DNA of 64,000 bases from Thermosynechococcaceae cyanobacterium MS004 (GCA_022402525.1 JAKRSB010000115.1:1-64000); one strand, 5' to 3'. Positions 37,857 through 48,765 are shown, counted from the first letter of the stretch. The notes: generated from the letters alone by a model not told the origin. A program made the numbers and translations.

Positions 37857-38498
37857 ATGTCTTCACCTCAATCCCACTACGAAGAACTGCTGGCGTCTTT
37901 CAGTGATCAGCGGCGAGCTGCTGAACTCCTGAAGCACCATCGCCCCTATTTTGAAAAAATTCCCAGTATTCGGCGTGCAGACGAGAGCATCATTACCATC
38001 CCGTTACCCATCATCAAGGTCAAACAGCGACTCTTTCAGCCGCCAAAAGTCGGCCACGACATTCCCTACGAACTCATTACCATTCCCTGTGACCTTGCGC
38101 TACTGATGTGCGATCCAGAATGGCAAATTAAGACCGATATTGAAGTGTTTGTTTTCATTCATCGCTTTGGCGAAGAACTCTCGGACTTGCTGAGTCGTTG
38201 GCGAGAAACCCAGGTTTTGCTGAGTCGCGGCTATAGCTGGGAAATGCCGCTGCACTATCAGCACATTTTTAGTGAAGGGGCCGAGAAAGCCTATCCCCTT
38301 TTTGTGCTAGCTCCCCAAACCTCTAGTCGTATCCACCAGGGACTAAAGGGTGCAGCTCTTCCCGCCGTGACGATCGCTGCACCAATGCCAGACCCATCAG
38401 CAGACCTCGCTGATTTTTCGAGCCGTCTGGATGAGGACATCGTGGAAGCGTCAGCGTCCCTCGGCGAAGAGGCTTCTAGGATACAGCCCCTGGAGTAA
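37857..38498 (+). CDS. hypothetical protein
   Basis: About 213 aa from the ATG at 37857 (MSSPQSHYEELLASFSDQ). I do not recognise a family. It is soluble, with a basic N-terminal half (RRAAELLKHHRPYFEKIPSIRR), the segment ELITIPCDLALLMCDPEWQ, a helical part HRFGEELSDLLSRWRETQVL and an acidic, low-complexity tail (about 180-213). Amino-acid composition and codon use look like those of neighbours, so it is probably real. It stands alone between two reverse-strand genes. A region ahead of it (about 37610-37640) has the short duplication ttttgcctgaa. Confidence 0.6.
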   Translation: MSSPQSHYEELLASFSDQRRAAELLKHHRPYFEKIPSIRRADESIITIPLPIIKVKQRLFQPPKVGHDIPYELITIPCDLALLMCDPEWQIKTDIEVFVFIHRFGEELSDLLSRWRETQVLLSRGYSWEMPLHYQHIFSEGAEKAYPLFVLAPQTSSRIHQGLKGAALPAVTIAAPMPDPSADLADFSSRLDEDIVEASASLGEEASRIQPLE

Positions 38499-38600
38499 TG
38501 GCTAAAGGACGGGCACTAAATGCGCGATCGCAAGCCAGCATCACGACAAACCAGCATCTCTATAGGCTTCACTGGCGATCAATCCATCTACAGGCCGGAT

Positions 38601-40115
38601 CTACAGGCCAATCCCTAGCCGCCCCGCCAAACTGGGCGTGAGGGGAATTAAAACTGCAACCATCAAAAAGAGCGCCACCAATGCCAGCGCTGCACGGGCG
38701 TCATTCGGCTCGGTTAACTCGTTCAGGCTAGGGCGCTCTAGATCCCGCTGCAGAATTAAAATAATAGCGGCCCAGTAAAGCGCTAGGGGGTTCACCAAGG
38801 ACGCAATGCCCAGGAAAATCAGCGTAACAAACGTGGTGCGGCCCGCGACCTTGCGACCATAGACAGCCTGCACAATCCGTCCTCCATCCAACTGACCGGC
38901 TGGCATCAAGTTGATGGCCGAAATAACGAGCCCCACCCAGCCCACAACCACCAATGGGCTGATGCTGACTAAGTCCTGATGGAGAGCATCCCCTAACACG
39001 ACGCGGGCGAGGGTGCCGACCAAAATGGAGCCTTGGAAAAACAAGGCTGGAATCTTGAACAGGCTGTTAGCAGAAGAGACAACTAACCCCACAATCAGGA
39101 TTGCCAGGGAAAATAGTCCACCAGCGGCAGGCCCCGCAAAGGCAACATCAAAAAGCACCTTACGGTTAGGAAAGTGTGACTCAAAACGATTCAGCGCACC
39201 AAAGGAGCCAATTTGTAAAGCAGGCAGAAAAAACGGCCAGCTAAACTTTACGTTGTGCCGCTTTGCCATAACCTGGTGTCCCACTTCATGCACCAATAAG
39301 ACGCTGAATAACCCCAACCCCATGGGGAGAGTTTCCACCCATCGCTCTAGGTGACTGAAGAGGTCAAACTGTAACAGCAGTCCTGCGGTGGTGCAGCAGC
39401 TTAACAAGGTCGCAACCATGAGCACGACCGCTAGAATTCGTTGAGAAGCCGTACTGGGCTTAGGGCCGTTACTGCTGGGCAGAATGATGACCACCGGACG
39501 CTCGTCAGGGTTCTGCACGAGAAAGAGACGATAGCGATCGCCCAGAACATCCTCTAGCTTTTGGGTGAGCTGTGCCCAAACCTCTTCTGGTTCTCCCCGC
39601 AGGTTTCCCTTAAAAATCACCCCGTCTTGGTAGGGAATGGTCTCGGTTGCAAAAAAGGTATCAATGCCAAATAGCCCCTGCATGCGCTTCAGTTCCTCGG
39701 CGGGGATAGGCGGCACTTCTGGTGCGGACTCTGGCGTCGTGCTTTGGGGGGATTCTGGGGAGGCGATCGCCTGAGAAGTCTCTGAACCGAGGGGACTGGC
39801 TGGCCCATTGGCATCCAGGGGCGGTGCCGTAAATTTAGATTTGGGTGCAGGATTTTGGCTTGCCAAAGCCCGCAGCCGTTTTCCTAAATAAATGTAGAGC
39901 ACCACAGAGCCCACCAGCAAAAACAAAATGCTGACCAAATTAACGGCAATTCCCAACCCCATCAGCCCAAAGAGAACAAGCCAGGGACTCATGAGAACAG
40001 CCGATTGCGACCAAGCTAAAATCCCCAGTTTTCCCATAGGACGGGCACGGTAAAATCCCCAGCCTAAAAAGCCAATGGTAGCTAATAGCAGTAGTTCAGT
40101 AGTGATATCGGTCAT
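38601..40115 (-). CDS. EGY-like site-2 protease family protein
   Basis: 504-aa intramembrane M50 metalloprotease. Seen: two N-terminal membrane helices (1-75), a Pro/Ser-rich linker (about 90-140), a soluble domain with RMQGLFGIDTFFATETIPYQ, then a membrane core with the zinc motif HEVGH near residue 278 and NLMPAGQLDGGRIVQAVYG near 405, and more helices. The layout matches plant chloroplast EGY proteins and their cyanobacterial relatives, which cleave unknown membrane substrates. It is a second site-2 protease in this window but without CBS domains. Confidence 0.9.
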   Translation of the reverse strand: MTDITTELLLLATIGFLGWGFYRARPMGKLGILAWSQSAVLMSPWLVLFGLMGLGIAVNLVSILFLLVGSVVLYIYLGKRLRALASQNPAPKSKFTAPPLDANGPASPLGSETSQAIASPESPQSTTPESAPEVPPIPAEELKRMQGLFGIDTFFATETIPYQDGVIFKGNLRGEPEEVWAQLTQKLEDVLGDRYRLFLVQNPDERPVVIILPSSNGPKPSTASQRILAVVLMVATLLSCCTTAGLLLQFDLFSHLERWVETLPMGLGLFSVLLVHEVGHQVMAKRHNVKFSWPFFLPALQIGSFGALNRFESHFPNRKVLFDVAFAGPAAGGLFSLAILIVGLVVSSANSLFKIPALFFQGSILVGTLARVVLGDALHQDLVSISPLVVVGWVGLVISAINLMPAGQLDGGRIVQAVYGRKVAGRTTFVTLIFLGIASLVNPLALYWAAIILILQRDLERPSLNELTEPNDARAALALVALFLMVAVLIPLTPSLAGRLGIGL

Positions 40116-40346
40116 GGTTTACTTGGCAAGTAATGAGGGCAATTGATGGCGGCAATTGATAGAGACAAGTAACGAGATGAAAAAGCAATTGAGACTCAGT
40201 CCATAGGAACTGCCTATGCAGCGAGCTTCCGGTGAGCGCTTAGCGTGAGCTGTTAGATAGCCTTTCAGTAATAGTCTTGCACTAAAGCCAGCACCAAAGT
40301 AGAGATCTCAGACGAATTAGACCTTTAGCAGATTAGAGGCAATCCC
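40116..40346. other. intergenic region upstream of the ribosomal cluster
   Basis: Non-coding, with a short duplication gcaattgat near 40140-40165. No ORF or RNA gene recognised; it separates the protease gene (reverse) from the ribosomal promoter. Confidence 0.5.
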
Positions 40347-40375
40347 TAGACAGAAGTATTTTTTTATCTTATGAT
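40347..40375 (+). promoter_or_regulatory. sigma-70-type promoter of the rplC operon
   Basis: TAGACA (40347-40352, 5 of 6 to TTGACA), an exact 17-bp spacer, and TATGAT (40370-40375, 5 of 6 to TATAAT). Predicted transcription start near 40382, leaving a leader of about 285 nt before rplC. Confidence 0.65.
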
Positions 40376-40381
40376 GTTTAA

Positions 40382-40666
40382 TTGCTGCCAAAATCGGATA
40401 CTGAGTGGGTATCAGCCCTCAAGTCCCGGCACACATTAGGTCTAAGTTCAGAGCCTAGCGAAAGCTTTTTTCTAGATACTTCGTGCAGTAGATCAGCCTA
40501 ATAGCAGACGATCATTTCTGTCCTTCTTGGTGCTCAGAGCTTATCTGGTGTCAAGAAATTAATGCTCTCGTCTGATTTGTGCAAATCCCAAGGCGAGTCG
40601 AAATAGAGCTTGTGGACAAAAAGCTCATCGGCTCCCCGATACCTTCGTGAAGGGAGACTAGTTACA
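40382..40666 (+). other. long 5' leader of the rplC operon
   Basis: Predicted untranslated leader. It holds several small hairpins, for example gatac...gtatc near 40399, gagct...agctc near 40606-40625, and atcgg-ctcc-ccgat (about 40627-40640) next to the rplC ribosome-binding site aagggag (40650-40656). Long leaders before ribosomal operons often bind a product for feedback; that is inference here. Confidence 0.4.
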
Positions 40667-41305
40667 GTGTCAGTTGGAATTTTAGGAACAAAGCTGGGGA
40701 TGACCCAGATCTTTGATGAGGCAGGACGTTCTGTCCCTGTTACGGTGGTGCAGGCAGGCCCTTGCCCCATTACGCAAATCAAAACCAAAAAGACGGATGG
40801 CTATAGCGCCATTCAGGTTGCCTACGGCGAAACAACGGAAAAAGCGCTGAGCCGTCCGGAGCTAGGACATCTTAAAAAGTCTGATGCTGAGCCTTTACGC
40901 CACCTGCGCGAATATCGCTTAGACGACGTGACCAGCTATGAGCTAGGTCAGGTTCTTTCGGTCGATCAGTTTGAGGCCGGACAGGTGGTTGACGTAACCG
41001 GAACCAGTATTGGTCGAGGGTTTGCTGGCTACCAAAAGCGGCACAACTTTAAGCGCGGGCCAATGGCTCATGGTTCCAAAAATCATCGTCTGCCTGGTTC
41101 TACAGGGGCAGGTACAACACCGGGTCGCGTTTTCCCTGGAAAGCGGATGGCGGGTCGCCTTGGAGGCAAGACCGTAACGCTACGAAAGCTGACCGTGGTC
41201 AAGATCGACACCGAGCGCAATCTTTTGCTGATTAAGGGTGCTGTTCCTGGGAAGCCCGGAGCTTTTCTAAACATTCGTCCTGCAACAATTGTTGGTCGCA
41301 GCTAA
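40667..41305 (+). CDS. rplC: 50S ribosomal protein L3
   Basis: About 212 aa, one of the first-binding 23S rRNA proteins near the peptidyl-transferase centre. Seen: [39 protein letters not shown] and [16 protein letters not shown]. The GTG at 40667 is set by aagggag ten bases upstream; the longer frame from 40610 is untypical. First gene of the S10-type cluster, with rpsJ absent in front of it, as in other cyanobacteria. Confidence 0.97.
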   Translation: MSVGILGTKLGMTQIFDEAGRSVPVTVVQAGPCPITQIKTKKTDGYSAIQVAYGETTEKALSRPELGHLKKSDAEPLRHLREYRLDDVTSYELGQVLSVDQFEAGQVVDVTGTSIGRGFAGYQKRHNFKRGPMAHGSKNHRLPGSTGAGTTPGRVFPGKRMAGRLGGKTVTLRKLTVVKIDTERNLLLIKGAVPGKPGAFLNIRPATIVGRS

Positions 41306-41414
41306 GAATTGGGTGTAGATGGGCTAGCCAGCTGCGCTTTTAGATTGTTTGTCAAAAAATGTGCGCTGAGATTGTGCATTTCCGTAAGTAGAACAAGTCT
41401 CCAGAGAAACGAGA

Positions 41415-42053
41415 ATGGTTAACTGTGTAATTCATGACTGGCAGGGACAAGAGGCAGGCCAAGCCTCCCTTGACCTGAAGACGGCAAAAGAAGAAAATGC
41501 CGCCCACATTGTGCATCGCGCTTTGGTGCGTCAGCAGGCGAATGAGCGTCAAGGAACGGCTTCGACCAAGACTCGTGCAGAGGTGCGCGGTGGGGGTCGT
41601 AAGCCTTGGCGTCAAAAGGGAACAGGCCGTGCCCGCGCAGGGTCTATTCGCTCTCCCCTGTGGAGAGGGGGCGGGGTATCCTTTGGGCCGAAGCCTAGAG
41701 ACTATTCCATTAAGATGAATCGAAAAGAGCGCCGTCTAGCGCTCACAACTGCTTTCACGAGTCGTGTGGATGACATGATTGTGGTGGCAGAATTTGGCGA
41801 TAAGCTGCCTCAGCCCAAGACCAAGGAACTGTTGGCCGCTCTCAGTCGCTGGGGCATTGATGCGTCTGCCAAGGTCTTGCTGATTGTGGGCGAAAAGCAT
41901 GAAACGGTCTATCGTTCCGCCCGCAACATTGCCAAGGTTAAGCTAATTTTGGCTTCTAACCTGAACCTGTTCGATATTCTGACGGCAGACAAAATTGTGG
42001 CAACCGAGTCTGCGATCGCAAAAATTCAGGAGGTTTTCGGTGAGCAAGCTTAA
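41415..42053 (+). CDS. rplD: 50S ribosomal protein L4
   Basis: 212 aa. It binds 23S rRNA and its loop lines the exit tunnel. Seen: [16 protein letters not shown] at the start, the tunnel loop [20 protein letters not shown] and [16 protein letters not shown]4 is the autoregulator of S10 operons in enteric bacteria; whether it controls this one is unknown. Its last codons overlap the rplW start by 14 bases. Confidence 0.97.
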   Translation: MVNCVIHDWQGQEAGQASLDLKTAKEENAAHIVHRALVRQQANERQGTASTKTRAEVRGGGRKPWRQKGTGRARAGSIRSPLWRGGGVSFGPKPRDYSIKMNRKERRLALTTAFTSRVDDMIVVAEFGDKLPQPKTKELLAALSRWGIDASAKVLLIVGEKHETVYRSARNIAKVKLILASNLNLFDILTADKIVATESAIAKIQEVFGEQA

Positions 42054-42348
42054 CTCTAACGCGATTTCTCTGCCGGATATCATCCGTCGCCCCCTTGTGA
42101 CCGAAAAGGCCACACTGCTGCTAGAGAATAATCAGTACACCTTTGAAGTTGATCCTCGCGCCGACAAGCCTCAAATTAAGGCCGCGATTGAGTCTTTGTT
42201 TGACGTGAAAGTCACAGGCATCAGCACCCAAAACCCACCCCGCAAAAAGCATCGCGTCGGCAAGTTTGCTGGTTTTCGGTCTCGGTACAAAAGAGCTGTT
42301 GTCACCCTAGCTCCTGGCGACACCATCACGCTATTTCCTGACGTGTAG
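42040..42348 (+). CDS. rplW: 50S ribosomal protein L23
   Basis: About 102 aa at the tunnel exit, a docking site for trigger factor and SRP. Seen: [39 protein letters not shown] and [12 protein letters not shown]. The GTG at 42040 follows aggagg directly and overlaps the end of rplD, so translation is coupled. Confidence 0.95.
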   Translation: MSKLNSNAISLPDIIRRPLVTEKATLLLENNQYTFEVDPRADKPQIKAAIESLFDVKVTGISTQNPPRKKHRVGKFAGFRSRYKRAVVTLAPGDTITLFPDV

Positions 42349-42459
42349 CGCTACGGAAAGCTGAGCCAGCTAAGTCCGACCGGACGACATCGACCTGACG
42401 ATACCGAATTGACAACACCGCAACAAATTGCAGTATTAGCAGACTAGAGCATCTTAGCC

Positions 42460-43323
42460 ATGGGCATTCGTTCCTATAGACCCCTTACCCCAGGCACCCG
42501 CCAGAAAACCTCATCGGACTTCGCTGAGATCACGACGGATACGCCTGAAAAGTCCTTAGTGTTTTCAAAACACCGTCATAAAGGGCGCAACAATCGCGGC
42601 GTCATTACCAGCCGTCGTCGTGGCGGTGGACATAAGCGCCTCTATCGCCTGATTGATTTTTATCGCGACAAGCGCGGCATCCCTGGCAAAATTGTCACCG
42701 TTGAGTACGACCCAAACCGCAACGCTCGGATTTCCCTGGTGCATTATCAGGATGGGGACAAGCGCTATATCCTTCATCCGCGCAACTTGCCCGTTGGCAC
42801 CGTCATTATTGCTGGACCAGATGCACCCTTCGAAGTGGGAAATGCACTCCCGCTGGAAAAGATTCCCTTGGGGACAGACGTTCACAATGTTGAACTAACG
42901 CCGGGGCGCGGGGGGCAAATTGTCCGCGCAGCGGGAGCAATGGCTCAAGTGGTTGCCAAAGAAGGCGACATGGTGACGCTGAAGCTCCCCTCTGGTGAAG
43001 TTCGTTTGTTCCGTAAGGAATGCTACGCAACCCTGGGCCAAGTCGGCAACGTTGAGGCCAACAATGTCAATATTGGCAAAGCGGGCCGTAACCGCTGGAA
43101 AGCGCGCCGTCCTAAGGTTAGAGGATCGGTCATGAACCCTGTGGATCATCCGCATGGTGGAGGTGAAGGGCGCGCACCAATCGGACGCAGCGGCCCTGTA
43201 ACGCCTTGGGGTAAGCCGACCCTCGGCTACAAGACCCGGAAGAAGAAGAAACAAAGCAATGCCTTAATTGTGCGTCGTCGCCGGAAGTCTTCAAAACGCG
43301 GACGGGGCGGACGTTCTTCCTAG
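42460..43323 (+). CDS. rplB: 50S ribosomal protein L2
   Basis: 287 aa, required for subunit joining and peptidyl-transferase activity. Seen: [39 protein letters not shown], the conserved [19 protein letters not shown] with its key His, and a basic C-terminus. ATG at 42460. Length is normal. It follows rplW after a gap of 111 bp. Confidence 0.98.
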   Translation: MGIRSYRPLTPGTRQKTSSDFAEITTDTPEKSLVFSKHRHKGRNNRGVITSRRRGGGHKRLYRLIDFYRDKRGIPGKIVTVEYDPNRNARISLVHYQDGDKRYILHPRNLPVGTVIIAGPDAPFEVGNALPLEKIPLGTDVHNVELTPGRGGQIVRAAGAMAQVVAKEGDMVTLKLPSGEVRLFRKECYATLGQVGNVEANNVNIGKAGRNRWKARRPKVRGSVMNPVDHPHGGGEGRAPIGRSGPVTPWGKPTLGYKTRKKKKQSNALIVRRRRKSSKRGRGGRSS

Positions 43324-43427
43324 ATCTGCTTGGCTGGCGTATCTTAATCTGCCAGTAACAGCAGCCAGCTTTATTCTCTGCATTGCTTTGAGCATCATTT
43401 GACCATCAGTTGTTTCATTTACAGATT

Positions 43428-43706
43428 ATGGGTCGCTCGCTAAAGAAAGGTCCGTTTGTTGCGGATCACCTCCTGAAAAAAGTTGAGACTCTCAATTCTA
43501 GGGGTGACAAGCAAGTCATCAAGACTTGGTCTCGCGCTTCTACGATCATCCCTCAGATGATTGGTCATACGATCGCCGTTCATAACGGCCGTCAGCATGT
43601 ACCAGTCTTTGTGTCCGAGCAAATGGTTGGACACAAGCTGGGCGAATTTGCGCCGACGCGCACGTTTAGAAGTCACTCCAAAAGCGATAAAAAGGCGCGG
43701 ATGTAG
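43428..43706 (+). CDS. rpsS: 30S ribosomal protein S19
   Basis: About 92 aa in the head of the small subunit, partner of S13 and of RimM during assembly. Seen: [38 protein letters not shown] and [20 protein letters not shown]. The ATG at 43428 matches homologues; six codons upstream from 43410 are in frame but unlike the family. Confidence 0.97.
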   Translation: MGRSLKKGPFVADHLLKKVETLNSRGDKQVIKTWSRASTIIPQMIGHTIAVHNGRQHVPVFVSEQMVGHKLGEFAPTRTFRSHSKSDKKARM

Positions 43707-43711
43707 GGACT

Positions 43712-44086
43712 ATGAAGACAAAGAACTTACAGGAACTGGATGGCGCTTTCGCCACTGCTAAATACGTCCGCATGTCACCGCGCAAGGTGCGTCGTGTTCT
43801 CGATCAAATTCGAGGCCGTAGCTACCGGGACGCGCTGATTTTGCTGGAATTTATGCCCTATCGCTCCTGCGACCCCATCCTAAAGGTGTTGCGCTCGGCG
43901 GTTGCCAATGCTGAGCATAACTTGGGCATGGATAAGAGCGGTCTCATCGTGAGTCTGGCCTATGCCGACCAAGGGCCAAGCCTGCGTCGCTTCCGCGCTC
44001 GCTCTCAGGGGCGTGCGTTTCAAATCCGCAAGCCCACCTGCCACATCACTATTGGCGTTAGCCCTACCGAGGCTGAAGAAGAATAA
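43712..44086 (+). CDS. rplV: 50S ribosomal protein L22
   Basis: 124 aa, with a loop extending into the exit tunnel. Seen: [35 protein letters not shown] and the basic hairpin [20 protein letters not shown], then a short acidic tail. It starts 5 bp after rpsS. Confidence 0.97.
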   Translation: MKTKNLQELDGAFATAKYVRMSPRKVRRVLDQIRGRSYRDALILLEFMPYRSCDPILKVLRSAVANAEHNLGMDKSGLIVSLAYADQGPSLRRFRARSQGRAFQIRKPTCHITIGVSPTEAEEE

Positions 44087-44200
44087 GGCTATGGCAGATA
44101 CTGCGACGACGCTTGGTTCACAAGCCTCCAATCGTTTACAAACATTAAGCTTACAAACCCTTGGGCTAACAACAGCCCGCTATCTGTAGAGGACGCACTT

Positions 44201-44929
44201 GTGGGACAGAAAATTCACCCAACTGGGTTTCGCCTGGGTATTACCCAAGAGCACCGCTCTCGCTGGTATGCGGATGGTGCACGCTATCCTGAGCTGCTAC
44301 AAGAAGACTTTAAAATTCGGCAGTATGTTCAGAAAAATCTCAATAGCGCTGGCATTGCCGGTATCCGCATTGAGCGTAAGGCAGACCAAATTGATCTAGA
44401 GCTAAGAACCGCACGACCAGGCGTCGTTGTGGGTCGAGGCGGCAGCGGCATTGACCAGCTGCGCGTAGGGCTGCAAAAGAGCCTCGGTGGCGATCGCCCC
44501 ATTCGGATCAACGTTGTGGAAGTGACCCGCGTGGACGCTGAAGCCAACCTGATTGCCGAGTATATTGCCCAGCAGCTAGAGCGTCGGGTTTCTTTCCGCC
44601 GCGTGGTTCGTCAGACGATTCAGCGGGCGCAACGGGCCGGAATTGAAGGCATCAAAATTCAGGTTGCTGGACGCCTCAACGGGGCTGAAATTGCCCGCAG
44701 CGAGTCGGCGCTAGAAGGGAGCATGCCGCTCCATACCCTGCGAGCTGATATTGACTATGCCTACTACACCGCCAGTACCGTTTACGGCATTTTGGGCGTG
44801 AAGGTTTGGGTTTTCAAAGGGGAAGTTATTCCTGGCTCCACCGCCGAACCTGAGCCCAGCCGTGAGGCTCAGCCCAAGCGTCGTCAGCAGCAGAAGCGTC
44901 GCCAGCAGTTTGAAGATCGCTCCGAATAG
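44201..44929 (+). CDS. rpsC: 30S ribosomal protein S3
   Basis: 242 aa at the mRNA entry site of the 30S head. Seen: [20 protein letters not shown] at the start, KH domain segment [37 protein letters not shown] and [20 protein letters not shown], then a Gln/Arg-rich tail. The GTG at 44201 follows agagg. The 114-bp gap before it holds a 32-codon open frame of doubtful reality. Confidence 0.97.
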   Translation: MGQKIHPTGFRLGITQEHRSRWYADGARYPELLQEDFKIRQYVQKNLNSAGIAGIRIERKADQIDLELRTARPGVVVGRGGSGIDQLRVGLQKSLGGDRPIRINVVEVTRVDAEANLIAEYIAQQLERRVSFRRVVRQTIQRAQRAGIEGIKIQVAGRLNGAEIARSESALEGSMPLHTLRADIDYAYYTASTVYGILGVKVWVFKGEVIPGSTAEPEPSREAQPKRRQQQKRRQQFEDRSE

Positions 44930-45023
44930 TGATGCTGCAGGCTGAACGGCCAGTCCTTGGCTCCATTGCTGCGTCGTTTAACCCTCATCCTTTAATTTCA
45001 GTCCACATCCACAGTTGCGGATC

Positions 45024-45467
45024 ATGTTAAGTCCAAAAAGAACTAAATTTCGGAAGCAGCAGCGGGGCCGCATGAAAGGCAAGGCCAGTCGCGGCAACAA
45101 ACTCAACTTTGGGGAGTTTGGCCTTCAGGCTCAAGAGCCATCCTGGATTACCTCTCGCCAAATTGAATCGGGTCGTCGTGCCATGACCCGCTACATCAAG
45201 CGGGGCGGCAATATCTGGATTCGTATCTTCCCCGATAAACCCATCACCATGCGACCTGCCGAAACCCGGATGGGTTCTGGGAAAGGTGCCCCTGAGTACT
45301 GGGTGGCCGTGGTGAAGCCCGGTCGCATCCTGTATGAGATTGGGGGCGTTTCTGAAGAAATTGCGCGGGAGGCGATGCGCCTTGCGGCTTTCAAGCTACC
45401 CATCAAAACAAAGTTTATTACCCGTGAAGTCGAGGAAGTAGCAAATGGCACTCTCAAAGATGAGTGA
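45024..45467 (+). CDS. rplP: 50S ribosomal protein L16
   Basis: 147 aa near the A-site tRNA elbow. Seen: [39 protein letters not shown] and [19 protein letters not shown]. The ATG at 45024 is preferred over the in-frame TTG at 45015. Its end overlaps the rpmC start by 23 bases. Confidence 0.97.
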   Translation: MLSPKRTKFRKQQRGRMKGKASRGNKLNFGEFGLQAQEPSWITSRQIESGRRAMTRYIKRGGNIWIRIFPDKPITMRPAETRMGSGKGAPEYWVAVVKPGRILYEIGGVSEEIAREAMRLAAFKLPIKTKFITREVEEVANGTLKDE

Positions 45468-45654
45468 TCTGAGGGCGTTGAGTTCCGAGGAAGTCGAAAC
45501 TCAAATTCAAGATCTTAAGCGTCAGCTTTTTGATCTGCGTTTTCAAAAGGCCACTCGACAAACTGTCCAGCCTCACCAGTTCAAGCATGCTCGGCACAAG
45601 CTGGCCCAGCTTCTGACTCTGAAGCAAGAGCGTCAGACTCAGGCAAATGCCTAG
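45445..45654 (+). CDS. rpmC: 50S ribosomal protein L29
   Basis: 69 aa, at the tunnel exit next to L23. Seen: [31 protein letters not shown] and [17 protein letters not shown]. The ATG at 45445 lies inside rplP with gaggaag before it; an ATG at 45460 is also in frame. Confidence 0.95.
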   Translation: MALSKMSDLRALSSEEVETQIQDLKRQLFDLRFQKATRQTVQPHQFKHARHKLAQLLTLKQERQTQANA

Positions 45655-45714
45655 TTTATCTCGCTCTAGTTTATCTAGTTATTTAACCGATCCCAGTAGA
45701 GGAGTCCTTCGCCA

Positions 45715-45966
45715 ATGGCGGTCAAAGAAAGAGTGGGCGTAGTTGTCAGCGACAAGATGGATAAAACCGTCGTTGTTGCCGTCGAAAACAGAGCCCCCCA
45801 TCCCAAGTACGGCAAAATTGTCGTGAAAACGCGGCGGTATAAAGCTCATGATGAAGAGAATTCTTGTAATGAGGGCGATCGCGTCCGCATTCGGGAGACT
45901 CGACCCCTGAGCCGCACCAAGCGCTGGATCGTTGCCGAAATTCTCTCAAGCGCTACGAAAGCCTAG
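45715..45966 (+). CDS. rpsQ: 30S ribosomal protein S17
   Basis: 83 aa, early 16S rRNA binder with an OB fold. Seen: [39 protein letters not shown] and [18 protein letters not shown]. The gap ahead of it contains a short duplication ctagtttatct near 45650-45680. Confidence 0.97.
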   Translation: MAVKERVGVVVSDKMDKTVVVAVENRAPHPKYGKIVVKTRRYKAHDEENSCNEGDRVRIRETRPLSRTKRWIVAEILSSATKA

Positions 45967-45977
45967 GTATTACGGTC

Positions 45978-46346
45978 ATGATTCAACAAGAAACCTATCT
46001 CAATGTTGCCGACAATAGCGGCGCTAAAAAGCTTCTCTGCATCCGTGTTCTGGGTGGCGGAAATCGTCGCTATGGCGGTGTGGGTGACGTCATTATTGCC
46101 ACCGTCAAAGACGCAACGCCCAACATGCCGGTCAAAAAGTCTGACGTGGTGCGAGCCGTAATTGTGCGGACACGCAAGGCCATTCGCCGAGACAGCGGTA
46201 TGACCATTCGCTTTGACGACAATGCCGCCGTTTTAATTAACGCAGACGGCAATCCTAGAGGCACCCGTGTGTTTGGCCCTGTGGCGCGGGAGTTGCGGGA
46301 TAAGAGCTACACCAAAATCGTCTCCTTGGCACCAGAGGTACTCTAA
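45978..46346 (+). CDS. rplN: 50S ribosomal protein L14
   Basis: 122 aa, at the interface with the small subunit and binding site of RsfS. Seen: [39 protein letters not shown] and [20 protein letters not shown]. Starts 11 bp after rpsQ and is directly followed by rplX. Confidence 0.98.
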   Translation: MIQQETYLNVADNSGAKKLLCIRVLGGGNRRYGGVGDVIIATVKDATPNMPVKKSDVVRAVIVRTRKAIRRDSGMTIRFDDNAAVLINADGNPRGTRVFGPVARELRDKSYTKIVSLAPEVL

Positions 46347-46691
46347 ATGACGAAGACTAAAACTCCCGTGCGGTATCGACTGCACGTCAAAACAGGCGAT
46401 ACCGTTCAGGTTATTTCCGGCAAAGATAAAGCAAAAGTAGGCGAAGTCCTCAGGGTTCTTCCCCAGAAAAGTCAGGTTGTGGTGAAGGGCGTCAACATCA
46501 AGACCAAGCACATCAAACCCCAGCAAGAGGGTGAGTCTGGTCAGGTACAAACCTACGAATTTCCGATCCACAGCTCCAACGTCATGCTCTATTCCACGAA
46601 ACAAAACGTGGCGAGCCGGGTTGGCTATACCTACGACGACAAGGGTCGTAAGGTTCGGCAACTGAAGAAGACGGGCGAAATTATCGATTAA
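46347..46691 (+). CDS. rplX: 50S ribosomal protein L24
   Basis: 114 aa, an assembly initiator of the 50S subunit. Seen: the KOW motif [37 protein letters not shown], and [12 protein letters not shown]. Its ATG follows the rplN stop without a gap. Confidence 0.97.
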   Translation: MTKTKTPVRYRLHVKTGDTVQVISGKDKAKVGEVLRVLPQKSQVVVKGVNIKTKHIKPQQEGESGQVQTYEFPIHSSNVMLYSTKQNVASRVGYTYDDKGRKVRQLKKTGEIID

Positions 46692-46824
46692 CAAATGATC
46701 GATTAACTGTCCGGCGACCAAGTTTTGGCTCATCGTGAAAGTTGTTTGTCAATCTCTCATTGAGCCAAGTGACTGCCCCTATAGATTACCCCTGACCAAG
46801 ACCAGGGACTGAAGGAGAACCCCC

Positions 46825-47370
46825 ATGACCATGCGCATCAAGCAGCTCTATGCCGAAACCGTTGTTCCTAAGCTGCAGGAGCAGTTTAACTACCAGAACG
46901 TTCATCAAGTCCCAAAGGTTTTAAAAATCACGGTAAACCGAGGTTTGGGGGAAGCAGCTCAAAATGCTAAGGCGCTTGAGAATTCTCTCAATGAGATTGC
47001 CATCATTACGGGTCAGCGTCCCGTTGTGACGCGCGCCAAGAAGGCGATCGCCGGATTCAAAATTCGTCAAGGAATGCCCGTGGGCATCATGGTTACGCTG
47101 CGGCGCGATCGAATGCATTCCTTTTTAGATCGGCTCATTAACCTATCCCTGCCCCGCATTCGAGATTTTCGTGGGGTTAGCCCCAAAAGCTTTGATGGTC
47201 GCGGGAACTATACCCTAGGCATCAGAGAACAGCTCATCTTTCCTGAAGTGAGCTATGACAGCATTGACCAGATCCGAGGGATGGATATTTCCATCATCAC
47301 CTCAGCAAACACGGACGAAGAAGGGCGCGCTTTGCTGAAGGCTTTAGGAATGCCATTCCGTGAAAGTTAG
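46825..47370 (+). CDS. rplE: 50S ribosomal protein L5
   Basis: 181 aa, binds 5S rRNA in the central protuberance. Seen: [39 protein letters not shown] and [20 protein letters not shown]. Start ATG at 46825 (another at 46831), preceded by gaaggaga. The 133-bp gap before it is non-coding. rpsN, which follows rplE in many bacteria, is absent here. Confidence 0.97.
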   Translation: MTMRIKQLYAETVVPKLQEQFNYQNVHQVPKVLKITVNRGLGEAAQNAKALENSLNEIAIITGQRPVVTRAKKAIAGFKIRQGMPVGIMVTLRRDRMHSFLDRLINLSLPRIRDFRGVSPKSFDGRGNYTLGIREQLIFPEVSYDSIDQIRGMDISIITSANTDEEGRALLKALGMPFRES

Positions 47371-47408
47371 GGCGTATTTCCTCGGAGGCGATTCATTAAG
47401 GAGTAACT

Positions 47409-47813
47409 ATGGCGGCAAATGACACAATTGGAGATATGCTGACGCGCATTCGCAACGCGAACATGGCTCGGCATCAACGAACAGAAGTCCCTTCGACGAA
47501 AATGACTCGGAGCGTTGCGACGGTTCTGAAGTCGGAAGGCTACATCACAGACTTTGAAGAGGCTGAACCAGATGGGGTTAAGCGAAGCCTGGTCATCACC
47601 CTGAAGTATCGCGGCAGAAATCGCCAGCCCATCATCAATACCCTCAAGCGCGTGAGTAAGCCGGGTCTGCGTGTTTACTCCAATCGCCAGGACTTGCCCC
47701 GCGTCCTTGGCGGCATCGGGATTGCCATCATCTCAACTTCCAGCGGCATCATGACGGATCGCGAAGCGCGCCGCACAGGTGTAGGTGGCGAAGTCCTTTG
47801 CTACGTTTGGTAA
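47409..47813 (+). CDS. rpsH: 30S ribosomal protein S8
   Basis: 134 aa, central-domain 16S rRNA binder; S8 is the translational repressor of spc operons in enterics. Seen: [38 protein letters not shown] and [19 protein letters not shown]. The start is set by aaggag six bases upstream. Confidence 0.98.
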   Translation: MAANDTIGDMLTRIRNANMARHQRTEVPSTKMTRSVATVLKSEGYITDFEEAEPDGVKRSLVITLKYRGRNRQPIINTLKRVSKPGLRVYSNRQDLPRVLGGIGIAIISTSSGIMTDREARRTGVGGEVLCYVW

Positions 47814-47847
47814 GCCCCCCCTTCATGAGTTGACACGGAGTATTGAG

Positions 47848-48390
47848 ATGTCTCGAATCGGTAAACGCCCCATCCCCCTTCCAGATAAGGTATCCATTAC
47901 GATTGCAGGCCAAACTGTAAGCGTTAAAGGCCCCAAAGGGGAACTGTCTAGGTCTTTAGTCCCTGAAGTTACGATTGAACAAGAAGAAAGCGGGACGCTG
48001 TTGGTTAAGCGCCGGGATGAGTCCCGTGTCGCCCGCCAGCGTCATGGTCTGTCCCGCACCCTAGTTGCCAACATGGTTGAAGGCGTGTCCCAAGGGTTCC
48101 AAACTCGCCTTGAAATTCAAGGGGTTGGTTATCGTGCCCAAATGCAGGGTACAAAGCTTGTTCTGAGCATGGGCTTTAGCCATCCCGTCACTATTGAGCC
48201 GCCCCAAGGTATTCAAATCGCAGTGGAAAACAACACCAATGTGATTGTCAGCGGCATTGATAAGGAAATTGTCGGGAATATTGCGGCCAGCATTCGCGCT
48301 GTGCGTCCTCCCGAACCTTACAAGGGCAAGGGGATTCGATATTCTGGCGAATTTGTTCGCCGCAAGGTGGGTAAGGCAGGTAAGAAATAA
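47848..48390 (+). CDS. rplF: 50S ribosomal protein L6
   Basis: 180 aa with two related domains, near the factor-binding site. Seen: [57 protein letters not shown] and the C-terminal [23 protein letters not shown] at 47848, chosen over in-frame codons from 47785, and its stop overlaps the rplR start by one base. Confidence 0.98.
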   Translation: MSRIGKRPIPLPDKVSITIAGQTVSVKGPKGELSRSLVPEVTIEQEESGTLLVKRRDESRVARQRHGLSRTLVANMVEGVSQGFQTRLEIQGVGYRAQMQGTKLVLSMGFSHPVTIEPPQGIQIAVENNTNVIVSGIDKEIVGNIAASIRAVRPPEPYKGKGIRYSGEFVRRKVGKAGKK

Positions 48391-48752
48391 TGGCAACAAC
48401 AAGAAAACAGGGGACACAGTCCCGACATCGACGGGTACGCCGCAAAGTAAGCGGTACTGCAGAACGCCCCCGTCTGGCGGTTTTTCGCTCCAATCAGCAT
48501 ATTTATGCTCAGCTCATTGACGACGTGGCTCAGGCAACTCTGGCTGCAGCTTCCACGGTGGATGCAGAAGTCAAGGAAAAACTTGCCTCCGGAGCCACCC
48601 GTGAGGCCTCTGGCGAAGTTGGTAAGCTCATTGCCCAGCGCGCCCTCGGCAAAGGAATCAGCAGCGTTGTGTTTGATCGCGGCGGCAATCTGTATCATGG
48701 CCGAGTTCAGGCTCTGGCTGATGCAGCACGCGAAGCAGGACTAGAGTTTTAA
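48390..48752 (+). CDS. rplR: 50S ribosomal protein L18
   Basis: 120 aa, 5S rRNA binding. Seen: a basic N-terminus with [34 protein letters not shown] and the C-terminal [20 protein letters not shown]. Overlaps rplF by one base (TAATG). Confidence 0.98.
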   Translation: MATTRKQGTQSRHRRVRRKVSGTAERPRLAVFRSNQHIYAQLIDDVAQATLAAASTVDAEVKEKLASGATREASGEVGKLIAQRALGKGISSVVFDRGGNLYHGRVQALADAAREAGLEF

Positions 48753-48765
48753 TCTGAGAATAACC

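Noticed and set aside
44091-44189. 32-codon ORF between rplV and rpsC
   Set aside because: No ribosome-binding site stands out, composition is low-complexity (Thr, Leu, Gln, Ser) and no ribosomal protein is expected there; possibly just a spacer.
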